Assembly: GCA_946414885.1 (NCBI GenBank)
Contig: CAMKQH010000008.1
Span: 96,275-160,274 of the forward strand
Source: an uncultured Lachnospiraceae bacterium
Lineage (GTDB): Bacteria; Bacillota; Clostridia; Lachnospirales; Lachnospiraceae
Direction of reading: 5' to 3'
Length of the DNA: 64,000 nucleotides
Program-made: the position numbers and the translations under genes
Notes under the pieces: generated by a model
Database searches by the model: none
What the model was told of the DNA's origin: nothing
The model's input: the letters and a program-made list of their open reading frames with translations, nothing else
Shown: positions 34,188-42,605 of the stretch, piece after piece
Position numbering within the stretch: the stretch's first letter is position 1
How the letters are laid out: each line of letters starts with the position of its first letter

Positions 34188-35483
34188 ATGCAAGAGAATT
34201 TTCGTTGCCCGGGCTGTGAAGCAACAATGGAATATTATCCCCAAGCAGGTAAAATGTATTGTCCCTACTGCGGCATTACGATGACGGTTGAGGAGCTGAA
34301 GGCCGCCCAGTATAATGCCGTTGCGGAGAAAGCGATCGATTTGGACCCGTGGGATAAAATGATGGGGCATCCGGATGAGGACGGATACTTAATGCCGTCG
34401 GATGACGTACGTCTTGTCAAGCGGTTTAAGGAGAATAAATGGCGTAATGCCACGATGAAAATGCAGATTTTGCACTGCCGGTCCTGTGGCGCGGAAATGG
34501 TGATGAACGAGATGGAATCGGCATCCTTCTGTGCTTACTGTGGACAGCCCGCTATCGTTATGGACCGGGTTGACGAGTGCTTAGAGCCGGATCGCATGAT
34601 ACCGTTTAAGGTTTCAAAGAAAGATGCGGAAGCGGCCATGAAAAAGAAGCTTAGGCCGGCAAGAAGCTTTTTTGTCCCGAAGGAATTGAAGGATCTGGAA
34701 GTGGACAGAATCATCGGCATCTATGTTCCCTACTGGATGTTTGACGTATATTACGGGGATGATCAATATTGGAAGTACACGTTTCAGGAAAACCGTGAAA
34801 CGCTTGTGCGATACAGCCACAGAATCGGAGACTGCGAGTATTCAAACATCGGCATCGACGGCTCCACAAAATTCTGCGACGCATTGTCCCAGCGCCTGGA
34901 ACCGTATTTCTTCGACGAGGCGGTAGCGTTTGATCCCAGATATCTCTCCGGATTTTACGCTGACCGGTTCGACTTGGACGGAGACAGGGGAGAGCAGCTG
35001 GCGATGGACCTGGCGAAGGAAAAATTTGACGAGGCAATGAAGGAAACCTTGGAATATCAAGAGGCCACGCTGTGTTATACCAATTCCACCCATTACGTGA
35101 AAAAGCGAGAGTACGTCCTTTTGCCCGCCTGGTTTTTTGTATTTGGACATGAAGGGAAGTTCTATAACGTTTTGATGAACGGTCAGACGGGAAAGACAGT
35201 GGGAGCCCTGCCATATGACAAGAAAAAGGCGTATTTTACGTTTGGCGCTTTGACGGCCCTTTTTGGCGCGGTTTTGGCACCGGCATTGGCCATGTTTTTT
35301 CATTTGATTTTGAAGATTGACGTCCATTGGTTATTAAAAGTGATTCCGGTTGGATTGGCGCTTGCCGGTTGCTTCGCCCTTTGGCTCATGGTGGTCAGAA
35401 AGTATGAAAAGCTGCAGGATCAAATGGTCATGATCACTTCGCTGGAGACGAAGGAGTATGCAACGGAAAGGCAGGAACGATGA
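34188..35483 (+). CDS. Zinc-ribbon membrane protein (TFIIB-type ribbons)
   Basis: The 431-residue protein starts with two zinc ribbons, CPGCEATMEYYPQ...CPYCG (residues 6-30) and CRSCGAEMV...CAYCG (about 95-120). A cytoplasmic region of about 220 residues follows (SFFVPKELKDLEVDRIIGIYVPYWMFDV), with two C-terminal membrane helices (about 350-375 and 382-402). The ATG at 34188 has GAGGA 7 bases away; an earlier ATG at 34155 is in frame without a site. Such proteins are common and uncharacterised in Lachnospiraceae, sometimes annotated as TFIIB-type zinc ribbon-containing. Its stop overlaps the next start (ATGATGA). Confidence 0.75.
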   Translation: MQENFRCPGCEATMEYYPQAGKMYCPYCGITMTVEELKAAQYNAVAEKAIDLDPWDKMMGHPDEDGYLMPSDDVRLVKRFKENKWRNATMKMQILHCRSCGAEMVMNEMESASFCAYCGQPAIVMDRVDECLEPDRMIPFKVSKKDAEAAMKKKLRPARSFFVPKELKDLEVDRIIGIYVPYWMFDVYYGDDQYWKYTFQENRETLVRYSHRIGDCEYSNIGIDGSTKFCDALSQRLEPYFFDEAVAFDPRYLSGFYADRFDLDGDRGEQLAMDLAKEKFDEAMKETLEYQEATLCYTNSTHYVKKREYVLLPAWFFVFGHEGKFYNVLMNGQTGKTVGALPYDKKKAYFTFGALTALFGAVLAPALAMFFHLILKIDVHWLLKVIPVGLALAGCFALWLMVVRKYEKLQDQMVMITSLETKEYATERQER

Positions 35484-35740
35484 TGGGTTACGTGCTGGGA
35501 GTTCTTTTTGGGATTGCGATCGCGGCAGGCTTTGCAGGCAGCATCACCATTTCCATGATCAGAAAATCAAATGATTTTGGAAATCGTAAAGCGCCGCTTA
35601 GGGATTTTGGACATTTGGAGATAATTGAGAAGGAAGACGGAATGCATTCCATTCGCGTGGCACCTGAGCGAGGGATCATGACGTTGGCGGAGAGACGCAG
35701 AAAAGTCATCTTTGAAAACGAGCAGGACGGAGTGAAATAA
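35480..35740 (+). CDS. Small membrane-anchored protein
   Basis: An 86-residue protein with an N-terminal membrane helix (YVLGVLFGIAIAAGFAGSITISMI) and a basic cytoplasmic tail (KAPLRDFGHLEIIEKEDGMHSIRV). Start and stop of this and the preceding gene overlap by 4 bases, and the next gene begins 17 bases later, so the three are one operon. I do not recognise the family. Coupling suggests a partner of the zinc-ribbon protein or the protease. Confidence 0.7.
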   Translation: MMGYVLGVLFGIAIAAGFAGSITISMIRKSNDFGNRKAPLRDFGHLEIIEKEDGMHSIRVAPERGIMTLAERRRKVIFENEQDGVK

Positions 35741-35757
35741 AAAGCGAGGTAACAGAC

Positions 35758-38115
35758 ATGGACAACAGACCAAGTTCAAGAAAGAAAAACGTCATTGGAG
35801 GCAGCGGCACCGTCCGTAAGCGTGGCAGCGGTTTGGGAACTGGCCCCGTGGGGACTACCGGCGGAAGAAGGTCTTCCGGTGGTTACGGTTCTTCCGGCGG
35901 TGGCAGCTACGGGAGTGGATCCTCAGGCGGCGGATATCCATCCGGCGGCATGGGTGGAAAGCTGATCGGGATTGTAGTGGTTGTCGTTATTTTCTTTGTG
36001 GGAATGAAGCTCATGTCGGGTGGCGGTGGAATTTCGAGCATTTTGAACACCGTGACGGGCGGCGGCAACGCGGCAAGCATTCTGACGGATCTGACAAATG
36101 GCGCGGGGAATATTGCGGACGAATTCCAGATTGGTTCCCAGGGAATCGGTAATATGCAGCTGAGCTCCGCTGATCTCAATACCCGTGTGGCGACGGGATC
36201 CCGCGACAAATACACGGAGATCCTTGGCGACGGGAAGGACGTTGTTACGCTGATGGTGTATCTGTGCGGCACGGATCTTGAGTCGAGGGGCGGCATGGCC
36301 ACCTCTGACCTGCAGGAGATGATGAAGGCACAGTTTGGCAGCAATGTGAACCTGATCGTCTACACCGGCGGGTGCAAGCGATGGAAGAACAACGTTGTCA
36401 GCAATGACAAGAACCAGATCTACCAGATCAAGGACGGAAAGCTGGTCTGCCTGGAGAAGGACATGGGCAGCGCGGCAATGACGAAGCCGGAAACCTTGAC
36501 CAAGTTTATTAATTATTGCGCGAAGAACTATCCTGCCAACAGAAATATGCTGATCTTCTGGGATCACGGCGGCGGTTCCCTGTCGGGCTACGGCCATGAC
36601 GAAAAGAATGCAGCCAGCGGCTCCATGAGTCTTGCGGAGATCGACGGTGCGCTGAAGGACACGGGCATCCGGTATGATTTTATTGGTTTTGACGCCTGCC
36701 TGATGGCAACGTACGAGACGGCCGTGATGCTGTCTGATTATGCGGACTACCTGGTCGCTTCCGAGGAGACGGAGCCGGGGGTGGGCTGGTATTACGTGAA
36801 CTGGCTGACGGCGCTTGGAAAGAATACGTCCATGCCGACCATCGAGATCGGCAAGATGATCGTCGATGATTTTGTTGAGGTCTGTGACAGAAGATGTAAC
36901 GGACAGAAGACGACGCTCTCCGTGGTTGACCTTGCGGAGTTCAGTAATACCGTGCCGGGGAAGATGAGCGCGTTCTCTTCCTCCATGAGCAAGCTCATTC
37001 AGAATAACGAGTATCAGACGGTTTCTGACGCGAGACATAACACCAGGGAATTTGCGCAATCCTCCAAGATCGATCAGATCGATCTGGTGCATCTCGCCCA
37101 GAACTTAAACAGCGCGGAAGGCAAGCAACTGGCCAGTGCCGTGCTGGAGGCCGTAAAATATAACAGAACTTCCTCGAACATGACCCATGCCAACGGCATT
37201 TCCATCTATTTCCCGTATAAAAAGTCAGGAAAAGTGGATACTGCCGTGAAGGAGTATCAGCAGATCGGCATGGATTCGGAGTATACGAAGTGCATTAAGG
37301 AATTTGCCAACGTGAACTATGCGGGACAGGCAAATGCGGTTTCCACCGGCAGCGGCACGGGTTCCGCCATCGGTTCGCCGCTCGCTTCCCTGCTTGGAGG
37401 CCTGCTTACCGGCTCGACGACCACCAGTGCGCCCAGCGACTGGACGCAGACGCCGCAGATCCAGAATTACGTAAGCAATAACTCCCTGGACGCTTCCAAC
37501 CTTACCTGGAAGAAGGATTCTGACGGAAAGCAAAAGATCATGCTCTCCGAGCAGCAGTGGAAGCTAGTGCAGGATCTGGATCTGAACGTTTTCGTGGATG
37601 ACGGGGAAGGCTATATCGATCTCGGTTTGGACAATACCTTTGAGTTGGATTCCAAGGGAAATCTTATCGGAGAATACGATGGCACCTGGCTTTCCTTTGA
37701 CGGGCAGATCGTGGCATATTATCATTTGGACACCGTGGAGGAGGGAAATCATTACTCTGTCACTGGTTACGTTCCCGTGATGATCAATGGCACGCGCTCC
37801 GAACTGATCCTGGTGTTTGACGATGCGAGACCGAACGGTTACGTCGCCGGCGCGCGGGAGGTTTACAAGAGCGGAGAGGTGCAGGTAGAGCCGAAAAACC
37901 TGATCGAGCTGAAGAAGGGTGATCAGTTGGACTTCCTGTGTGACTATTATACTTACCGCGGTGAGTACAAGGACACCTATTATCTTGGTGATCCCATGAC
38001 CTATGACGGCAGTGCCGAGATCGGCAACATTATGATCAGAGGATCGAAAGTTTCCGTGACTTATCGGCTAACAGACATTTATCAGCAGACCTATTGGACT
38101 CCAGTGTTGCCTTAA
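35758..38115 (+). CDS. Clostripain-like cysteine protease (family C11), membrane anchored
   Basis: C11 peptidases cleave after Arg/Lys and share the caspase-hemoglobinase fold. The 785-residue product has a Gly/Ser/Arg-rich N-terminus (residues 1-60) and one membrane helix (about 65-85). The catalytic domain has VTLMVYLCGTDLESRGG, His270 in IFWDHGGGSLSGYG and Cys314 in GFDACLMATYE. A Thr/Ser/Gly-rich linker (about 525-560) leads to C-terminal beta domains. The N-terminal GGGS-like stretch is unusual for an enzyme. The long C-terminal part is unassigned. It ends an operon started at 34188. Confidence 0.88.
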   Translation: MDNRPSSRKKNVIGGSGTVRKRGSGLGTGPVGTTGGRRSSGGYGSSGGGSYGSGSSGGGYPSGGMGGKLIGIVVVVVIFFVGMKLMSGGGGISSILNTVTGGGNAASILTDLTNGAGNIADEFQIGSQGIGNMQLSSADLNTRVATGSRDKYTEILGDGKDVVTLMVYLCGTDLESRGGMATSDLQEMMKAQFGSNVNLIVYTGGCKRWKNNVVSNDKNQIYQIKDGKLVCLEKDMGSAAMTKPETLTKFINYCAKNYPANRNMLIFWDHGGGSLSGYGHDEKNAASGSMSLAEIDGALKDTGIRYDFIGFDACLMATYETAVMLSDYADYLVASEETEPGVGWYYVNWLTALGKNTSMPTIEIGKMIVDDFVEVCDRRCNGQKTTLSVVDLAEFSNTVPGKMSAFSSSMSKLIQNNEYQTVSDARHNTREFAQSSKIDQIDLVHLAQNLNSAEGKQLASAVLEAVKYNRTSSNMTHANGISIYFPYKKSGKVDTAVKEYQQIGMDSEYTKCIKEFANVNYAGQANAVSTGSGTGSAIGSPLASLLGGLLTGSTTTSAPSDWTQTPQIQNYVSNNSLDASNLTWKKDSDGKQKIMLSEQQWKLVQDLDLNVFVDDGEGYIDLGLDNTFELDSKGNLIGEYDGTWLSFDGQIVAYYHLDTVEEGNHYSVTGYVPVMINGTRSELILVFDDARPNGYVAGAREVYKSGEVQVEPKNLIELKKGDQLDFLCDYYTYRGEYKDTYYLGDPMTYDGSAEIGNIMIRGSKVSVTYRLTDIYQQTYWTPVLP

Positions 38116-38158
38116 ATTCAACAAGTTTTCGGAAATCATTAAATTTTTCTGTAATTAC

Positions 38159-38187
38159 TTGAACAAAAGGGTAAAGTATTATATAAT
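38159..38187 (+). promoter_or_regulatory. Promoter for the DUF3846-like gene
   Basis: TTGAAC, 17 bases, TATAAT, about 45 bases before the start codon. Confidence 0.8.
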
Positions 38188-38232
38188 TAGCAACAAAGAG
38201 GGGAAGAGTTAGTTAGTTTTGGGAGGTATTCT

Positions 38233-38550
38233 ATGATCGTACGTGGAATTATTTGTGAGCCCGGAAAGCCTCCGATGGAAGCGGAGGTCGACACCACCCG
38301 TTTGGGAACTGTCATGGGGGACAACCGTTTGTTGCTTAGACCCTTTAAGGACAGAAACGTTGGAGTGGTGGTAAGTGAAAACTATGCGGACGACAGCACA
38401 GGCTTAGAGTTTAACCGAAGTGTTGGCGGGTTATTTAAGAGCGTTACAATTTACGGAATCATGTTTGTGGCCAGCCTGGACGTGGATGGTTCCCTGCTTC
38501 CGCTCAATGACCAGCAGATCAAACTCTACATGAAACAATTGTCCAGATAA
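38233..38550 (+). CDS. DUF3846-like small protein
   Basis: The 105-residue protein (MIVRGIICEPGKPPMEAEVD, RPFKDRNVGVVVSENYADD, LEFNRSV, YGIMFVASLDVDGSLLPL) follows the pattern of the DUF3846 family. That family is often found on plasmids, phages and conjugative elements in Firmicutes. Nothing mobile is seen around it here, and it has its own promoter and terminator. GGGAGGT is 8 bases before the ATG. Function unknown. Confidence 0.65.
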   Translation: MIVRGIICEPGKPPMEAEVDTTRLGTVMGDNRLLLRPFKDRNVGVVVSENYADDSTGLEFNRSVGGLFKSVTIYGIMFVASLDVDGSLLPLNDQQIKLYMKQLSR

Positions 38551-38551
38551 C

Positions 38552-38578
38552 GTGTCACGGGGACGTGGCTGATGACAC
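38552..38578. repeat. Dispersed REP-like element, copy B
   Basis: GTGTCACGGGGACGTGG followed by CTGATGACAC is flanked by the inverted ends GTGTCA/TGACAC. It resembles 45669-45696 and the inner part of the dnaJ terminator (5286-5326, opposite strand). The shared core is GTCACGGGGA...TGACAC. Confidence 0.55.
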
Positions 38579-38597
38579 AATAATACAAAGGTTTTAT

Positions 38598-38627
38598 GCG
38601 GGTGATGAAAATCACCCGCTTTTTTTG
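38598..38627 (+). terminator. Intrinsic terminator after the DUF3846-like gene
   Basis: GCGGGTGAT and ATCACCCGC with a 4-base loop, then seven or eight T's. Confidence 0.9.
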
Positions 38628-38738
38628 CGCGCTTTTCAAATTGCAATTTACCTTTGTGAGGATCTTGCCTGCATGGCACGCAGTTGATGACTAAACAAAA
38701 TTCACGAAAATAAATTATCGAAACACAATAAAATTATA

Positions 38739-38767
38739 TTGACATTCGAAACGAAGCATGATATTGT
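38739..38767 (+). promoter_or_regulatory. Promoter for the DUF6688-like operon
   Basis: A perfect TTGACA, a 17-base spacer, TATTGT. The region before it (38640-38738) is AT-rich and has no other feature I can name. Confidence 0.7.
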
Positions 38768-38839
38768 ATGTTCGAAGGGGTAAATACCACTTTATCACCG
38801 GTGAAGTATCAAGCGGTACGCCAAGGAAGGAGAATGCGG

Positions 38840-39970
38840 ATGCCAATTTTAGTATGTTATGGAATCGCTTTTTGGTTTAGCATAAGAAACTTGGTTGGCC
38901 TGTTTAAGCCTGACGTGGAAAGAAAAAAGCTCTTTTGGGAGCTCACGGTGATTATAGGCATGTTGTTTCACGTTTTCTTTTATCAACTCGTGCAGTTTAT
39001 CTTTGTGAAGGACGCGCATTGGACGGTACAATTATACAATTCCCAGGTTCATCAACTGGCATGTACGGAATACCGAAACGTATACGGTTGGATTCTTTTT
39101 ACGGGGTTTTGTGGTTTCCTGTTACTCTTGCGAAGTCACCCTGGGGAAATGCCACCGCTGATAACGGTGCTTGCGATGGCGGCGCTATATCCTGCTATGG
39201 CTGCCTGCCTTGTGTTTTGTGCGCAAGTGATGCCTGGATTCGGCATCAGTATTGACCAAGGCGAAATAGGGTTTACCTGGATGATATTGCCGCTCAACTT
39301 GGTGGTTATAGCCTGCTCACTGATTCGAGAGAAAATCTTGGAGTATCAGAAATACATGGAACTTAAGGAACCGGATGAGCAACAAAAATGGTACCAAAGG
39401 GTTCTGTCAAAATCAAAGTATTGGCCATTATTTGCGCTGGTTTTTTCTTTACCCATTTTGGGAATTGTGCTTGGGATCTCCATTCTGCGGGGACAGCAAC
39501 CGGATGCGATTATTAAGACATGGACCGAGACGGCAGACTGGAACTTGTCCACGAGAGTTGGGCCTCCAAACATAATTGCACCGAGCGACGGACACTATTT
39601 GTGTACCGTGGCGGCTGGAGGACACAAACGGGTGGTAAAGCCGCTACGCATGGGAGAAAGACGAGGGTGCCGCGTCATTGTCAACCGACAGTTAGAGATT
39701 GCAAACGCGTTTGAGATTGTACTAGAGGAGAAAACGCCCCGACTTCATAAAGCGGTGAGAAGCTTTTATGATCACTGCGGATTTCCGATCGCAAAGATGA
39801 TCCGAACTGAGGGCGCCTGTGACGTGGTATACATATTGATGAAACCCTTAGAGTGGATGTTTTTGATTGTCCTCTATTTGACACAGCCCAATCCAGAGGA
39901 TTTAATCGCAATACAATACATGCCAGGATACCGAGAATTCTGGCGAGACTTCAAAAAAAAGATGAATTAG
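38840..39970 (+). CDS. Polytopic membrane protein, DUF6688-like
   Basis: A protein of about 376 residues with five membrane helices in the first half (around 1-20, 33-55, 85-105, 110-135, 145-165), another near 220-240, and a soluble C-terminal part. The segment IDQGEIGFTWMILPLNLVVIACSLIREKI and the loop YNSQVHQLACTEYRNVYG look conserved, and I recall them from proteins labelled DUF6688. That label is from memory and not certain. An open frame reaches 38768, but that ATG overlaps the -10. GGAAGGAGA favours 38840 over 38834. Function unknown. Confidence 0.6.
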   Translation: MPILVCYGIAFWFSIRNLVGLFKPDVERKKLFWELTVIIGMLFHVFFYQLVQFIFVKDAHWTVQLYNSQVHQLACTEYRNVYGWILFTGFCGFLLLLRSHPGEMPPLITVLAMAALYPAMAACLVFCAQVMPGFGISIDQGEIGFTWMILPLNLVVIACSLIREKILEYQKYMELKEPDEQQKWYQRVLSKSKYWPLFALVFSLPILGIVLGISILRGQQPDAIIKTWTETADWNLSTRVGPPNIIAPSDGHYLCTVAAGGHKRVVKPLRMGERRGCRVIVNRQLEIANAFEIVLEEKTPRLHKAVRSFYDHCGFPIAKMIRTEGACDVVYILMKPLEWMFLIVLYLTQPNPEDLIAIQYMPGYREFWRDFKKKMN

Positions 39971-39980
39971 GGAGGTAGTT

Positions 39981-40460
39981 ATGGAACAGAAAACTTTTGC
40001 AAATCTAGTGAAAATTGTAATCATCGGCGCGGGGATCTTTGGCTTGTTCATTTGCCTTTACGTATTTCCAGCATGTGGGCAGATCTTCACAAACATGTAT
40101 CCGGAATTCTCTTATGCGTATTGGCCTTGGCTGATCTTTTTGTGGATTTGCTCCATTCCCTGCTTCTGCGTTCTGGTATTTGGATGGCAGATTGCGACCA
40201 ACATCGGAAAAGACAAATCCTTTTCCTTTACGAATGCGAATCTGTTGAAGTGGGTGGCTTGGATGGCGGCTGGAGACAGTGCCGTGTTTTTCGTTGGCAA
40301 CGTCATTTTGCTCTTCTGTAACATGAATCATCCCGGCATTCTTTTTGCATCCATGATCGTTGTATTTGCAGGCATTGCGATCACGGTGGCTGCGGCCTGT
40401 CTCTCTCACCTGGTGCGCAAGGCAGCCGTTTTGCAGGAGCAAAGCGACCTAACGATTTAA
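39981..40460 (+). CDS. DUF2975 family membrane protein
   Basis: The 159-residue protein has four membrane helices (about 9-30, 45-67, 90-112, 122-145), a pattern typical of DUF2975. The loop with IGKDKSFSFTNANLLKWVAW is the family hallmark. AGGGAGGT precedes the ATG. It is followed by an Xre-type regulator, the standard partner of DUF2975 in Firmicutes (as in B. subtilis yoaS-yozG). The pair may form a membrane-linked regulatory unit of unknown signal. Confidence 0.82.
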   Translation: MEQKTFANLVKIVIIGAGIFGLFICLYVFPACGQIFTNMYPEFSYAYWPWLIFLWICSIPCFCVLVFGWQIATNIGKDKSFSFTNANLLKWVAWMAAGDSAVFFVGNVILLFCNMNHPGILFASMIVVFAGIAITVAAACLSHLVRKAAVLQEQSDLTI

Positions 40461-40532
40461 CCAACCGTAACTTGCAATAGACCATCACTTATTGAGCTTA
40501 CGTGAATGATCGCGTGAAGAAGGGAGAAGACC

Positions 40533-40790
40533 GTGGAAGAAGAATTGAGAGATGAATTGAGAGAAGAATTAAATGGTAACATTGTTTTTAACATAGACGT
40601 GATGTTGGCAAAGAGAAAGATGAGCGTGGGAGAGCTGGCAAACCGCGTGGGAATCACGCTTGCGAACATGTCGATCTTAAAGACGGGCAAGGCAAAGGCC
40701 ATCAAGGTGTCAACGCTAGCAAAGCTCTGCGATGCGCTGAATTGTCAGCCTGGTGATCTATTGGCATATGAGCCAAAAGACGAGAAGTAA
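40533..40790 (+). CDS. Xre-type helix-turn-helix regulator (YozG-like)
   Basis: An 85-residue protein that is almost entirely one HTH domain. It opens with FNIDVMLAKRKMSVGELANRVGIT, continues with the recognition helix LANMSILKTGKAKAIKVSTL and ends LCDALNCQPGDLLAY. The GTG start at 40533 lies after AGGGAGA. An extra acidic stretch of about 15 residues precedes the domain. It pairs with the DUF2975 protein upstream and probably regulates that operon or its neighbours. Confidence 0.88.
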   Translation: MEEELRDELREELNGNIVFNIDVMLAKRKMSVGELANRVGITLANMSILKTGKAKAIKVSTLAKLCDALNCQPGDLLAYEPKDEK

Positions 40791-40874
40791 GCTTAATCAT
40801 GCGGCAGTCTGCGTGCTTGGAATGCACGCGGACCGCGGATCATGCCATGACCATGTGGCAAGGAGGTAAGGATT

Positions 40875-42503
40875 ATGGAAGAACAGCTAGTAAGTGGCGG
40901 GGAGCCAATGTCGAATGACAATAATGGTTTACCTGCCGGAGTTCCAATGGGAACGCCGCCCCTGATGGTGATCCCGGGTGCCAGGGATACCGAGGAGACG
41001 AAAAAATTAAAGGAGAATTATCAGTTCTTTGGACCTGCAACGGCAGCCTACGCATTATTTTATGCGTTTTGCATGTACAAGAACGGATCAGGGATCACCT
41101 TCCCTTTTTTCGTCGCAAGCAGCCTCTTGTATTTTTACTACTCTTTGAAAAAACTAGAGCTTACCTTAAAGAGCGGCAGTGCCTTTTACGGGGTGAGCGT
41201 GATGCTGCTTGCCGTGGCGACCTTTTGCACTGACGACGAAAGGCTCATTGCGTTTAATAAAATAGGGATTTTCCTGTTGATGATCAGTTTTTTGATCTCG
41301 CAGTTTTGTGATACGGCGAAATGGGGATTGGGGAAATTTGCGGCTACGATCCCGGAGGTTGTGATATCGTCCCTGGAGGAATTGATCAGACCCATTCAGG
41401 ATATGGCAGGCTTTGCCAAGAAAGGGCAGTCCCAGGGAACCCGGCGCGTGATCTACGTGTTTTTGGGATTACTGCTTGCCCTTCCCATCTTTTTGATCAT
41501 GGCAGCGCTTCTTAGCAGTGCGGACGTACTGTTTCGTCAGATCACGGATGCGGTACTTGGGTTTATCAATCTTGGCAACGTATTCGGCGTGGTTTTCCGC
41601 GTGGTGCTCTGCTATTTTGCAACCTATATGCTGGTGGCGAGACTATGCCGGAAAAAAATCCGCGAGGACGTGCGTGATCACCGCACGGGTGAGCCCGTTT
41701 TGGCAATCACGGTAACCTCCATGCTGTCCCTGATGTATCTGGTCTTTAGTGCCATCCAGATCTTTGGTTTGTTCCTTGGTCAAATGCAGCTTCCCACGGG
41801 GTATACCTATGCGAAGTATGCAAGGGAAGGATTTTTCCAACTGCTTGCGGTATCCATCGCAAATCTGGTAATCGTGCTGTTTTGCATGGCATTCTTCCGT
41901 GAGAGTAAAGTATTAAAGGGCGTGTTGACGGTCATGTCCCTGTGCACGTTTATCATGATCGCATCCAGTGCCATGCGCATGATCCTTTACGTTTCAACCT
42001 ATGACCTGACCTTCCTGCGGATTTTGGTTCTCTGGGGGCTGGCCGTACTTACGCTGTTATTCCTTGGCGTTATGATCCAGATATTCAAGCAGGATTTCCC
42101 CCTATTCCGGTACGGGATGGTGGTGGTGACGGTATTCTATATAGGACTTGCGTTTTCTCATCCGGATTATATCGTTGCAAAGTACAATTTGGAATACTCC
42201 ATAAAGGAGCCGGTGGACGTGAGTTATTTGAGTGGACTTTCCGCGGATGCGGCCCCGGTGATACTTCCATACCTTCGAGAGCAGGGATTTGATCTTTCCC
42301 TGATCACGAAAGATGCTGAGAAATATAAAGCCAAGGATCTTAAGTTTTCAAGTTGGAAGATTGAGCAAAATGAATGGCAGGCAAACGACTCTTCGGACCG
42401 TCATTGGCTTAGCTACGCGAATTGGATCCGGAAAGCTTATCTCCAACAGGGAATCCGGAATTTCAATCTTTCCCGTTATTTCGCCTTCCGTGAAGCCCAA
42501 TAA
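40875..42503 (+). CDS. DUF4173 family multi-pass membrane protein
   Basis: A 542-residue protein with about twelve membrane helices from residue 55 to 420 and a C-terminal domain of about 120 residues. DUF4173 features include ALLSSADVLFRQITDAVLGF, YATYMLVARLC-type helices and TYDLTFLRILVLWG. The C-terminal segment NLEYSIKEPVDVSYLSGLSADAAPVILPYL is repeated in most family members. AAGGAGG precedes the ATG at 40875. Function unknown. Terminated by the hairpin at 42556. Confidence 0.82.
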   Translation: MEEQLVSGGEPMSNDNNGLPAGVPMGTPPLMVIPGARDTEETKKLKENYQFFGPATAAYALFYAFCMYKNGSGITFPFFVASSLLYFYYSLKKLELTLKSGSAFYGVSVMLLAVATFCTDDERLIAFNKIGIFLLMISFLISQFCDTAKWGLGKFAATIPEVVISSLEELIRPIQDMAGFAKKGQSQGTRRVIYVFLGLLLALPIFLIMAALLSSADVLFRQITDAVLGFINLGNVFGVVFRVVLCYFATYMLVARLCRKKIREDVRDHRTGEPVLAITVTSMLSLMYLVFSAIQIFGLFLGQMQLPTGYTYAKYAREGFFQLLAVSIANLVIVLFCMAFFRESKVLKGVLTVMSLCTFIMIASSAMRMILYVSTYDLTFLRILVLWGLAVLTLLFLGVMIQIFKQDFPLFRYGMVVVTVFYIGLAFSHPDYIVAKYNLEYSIKEPVDVSYLSGLSADAAPVILPYLREQGFDLSLITKDAEKYKAKDLKFSSWKIEQNEWQANDSSDRHWLSYANWIRKAYLQQGIRNFNLSRYFAFREAQ

Positions 42504-42555
42504 CATGTGTGATAAACAACAATAGTAATAAACCAAAAAGCAACAGACAAAAAGA

Positions 42556-42594
42556 AGACCTGGCCATGCGAAAGAAGCGTGACCAGGTCTTTTG
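42556..42594. terminator. Bidirectional terminator between DUF4173 and DUF3048 genes
   Basis: AGACCTGG and CCAGGTCT form an 8-bp stem, flanked by AAAAAGA on the left and TTTTG on the right. Confidence 0.8.
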
Positions 42595-42605
42595 TTTGAT
42601 AAATC

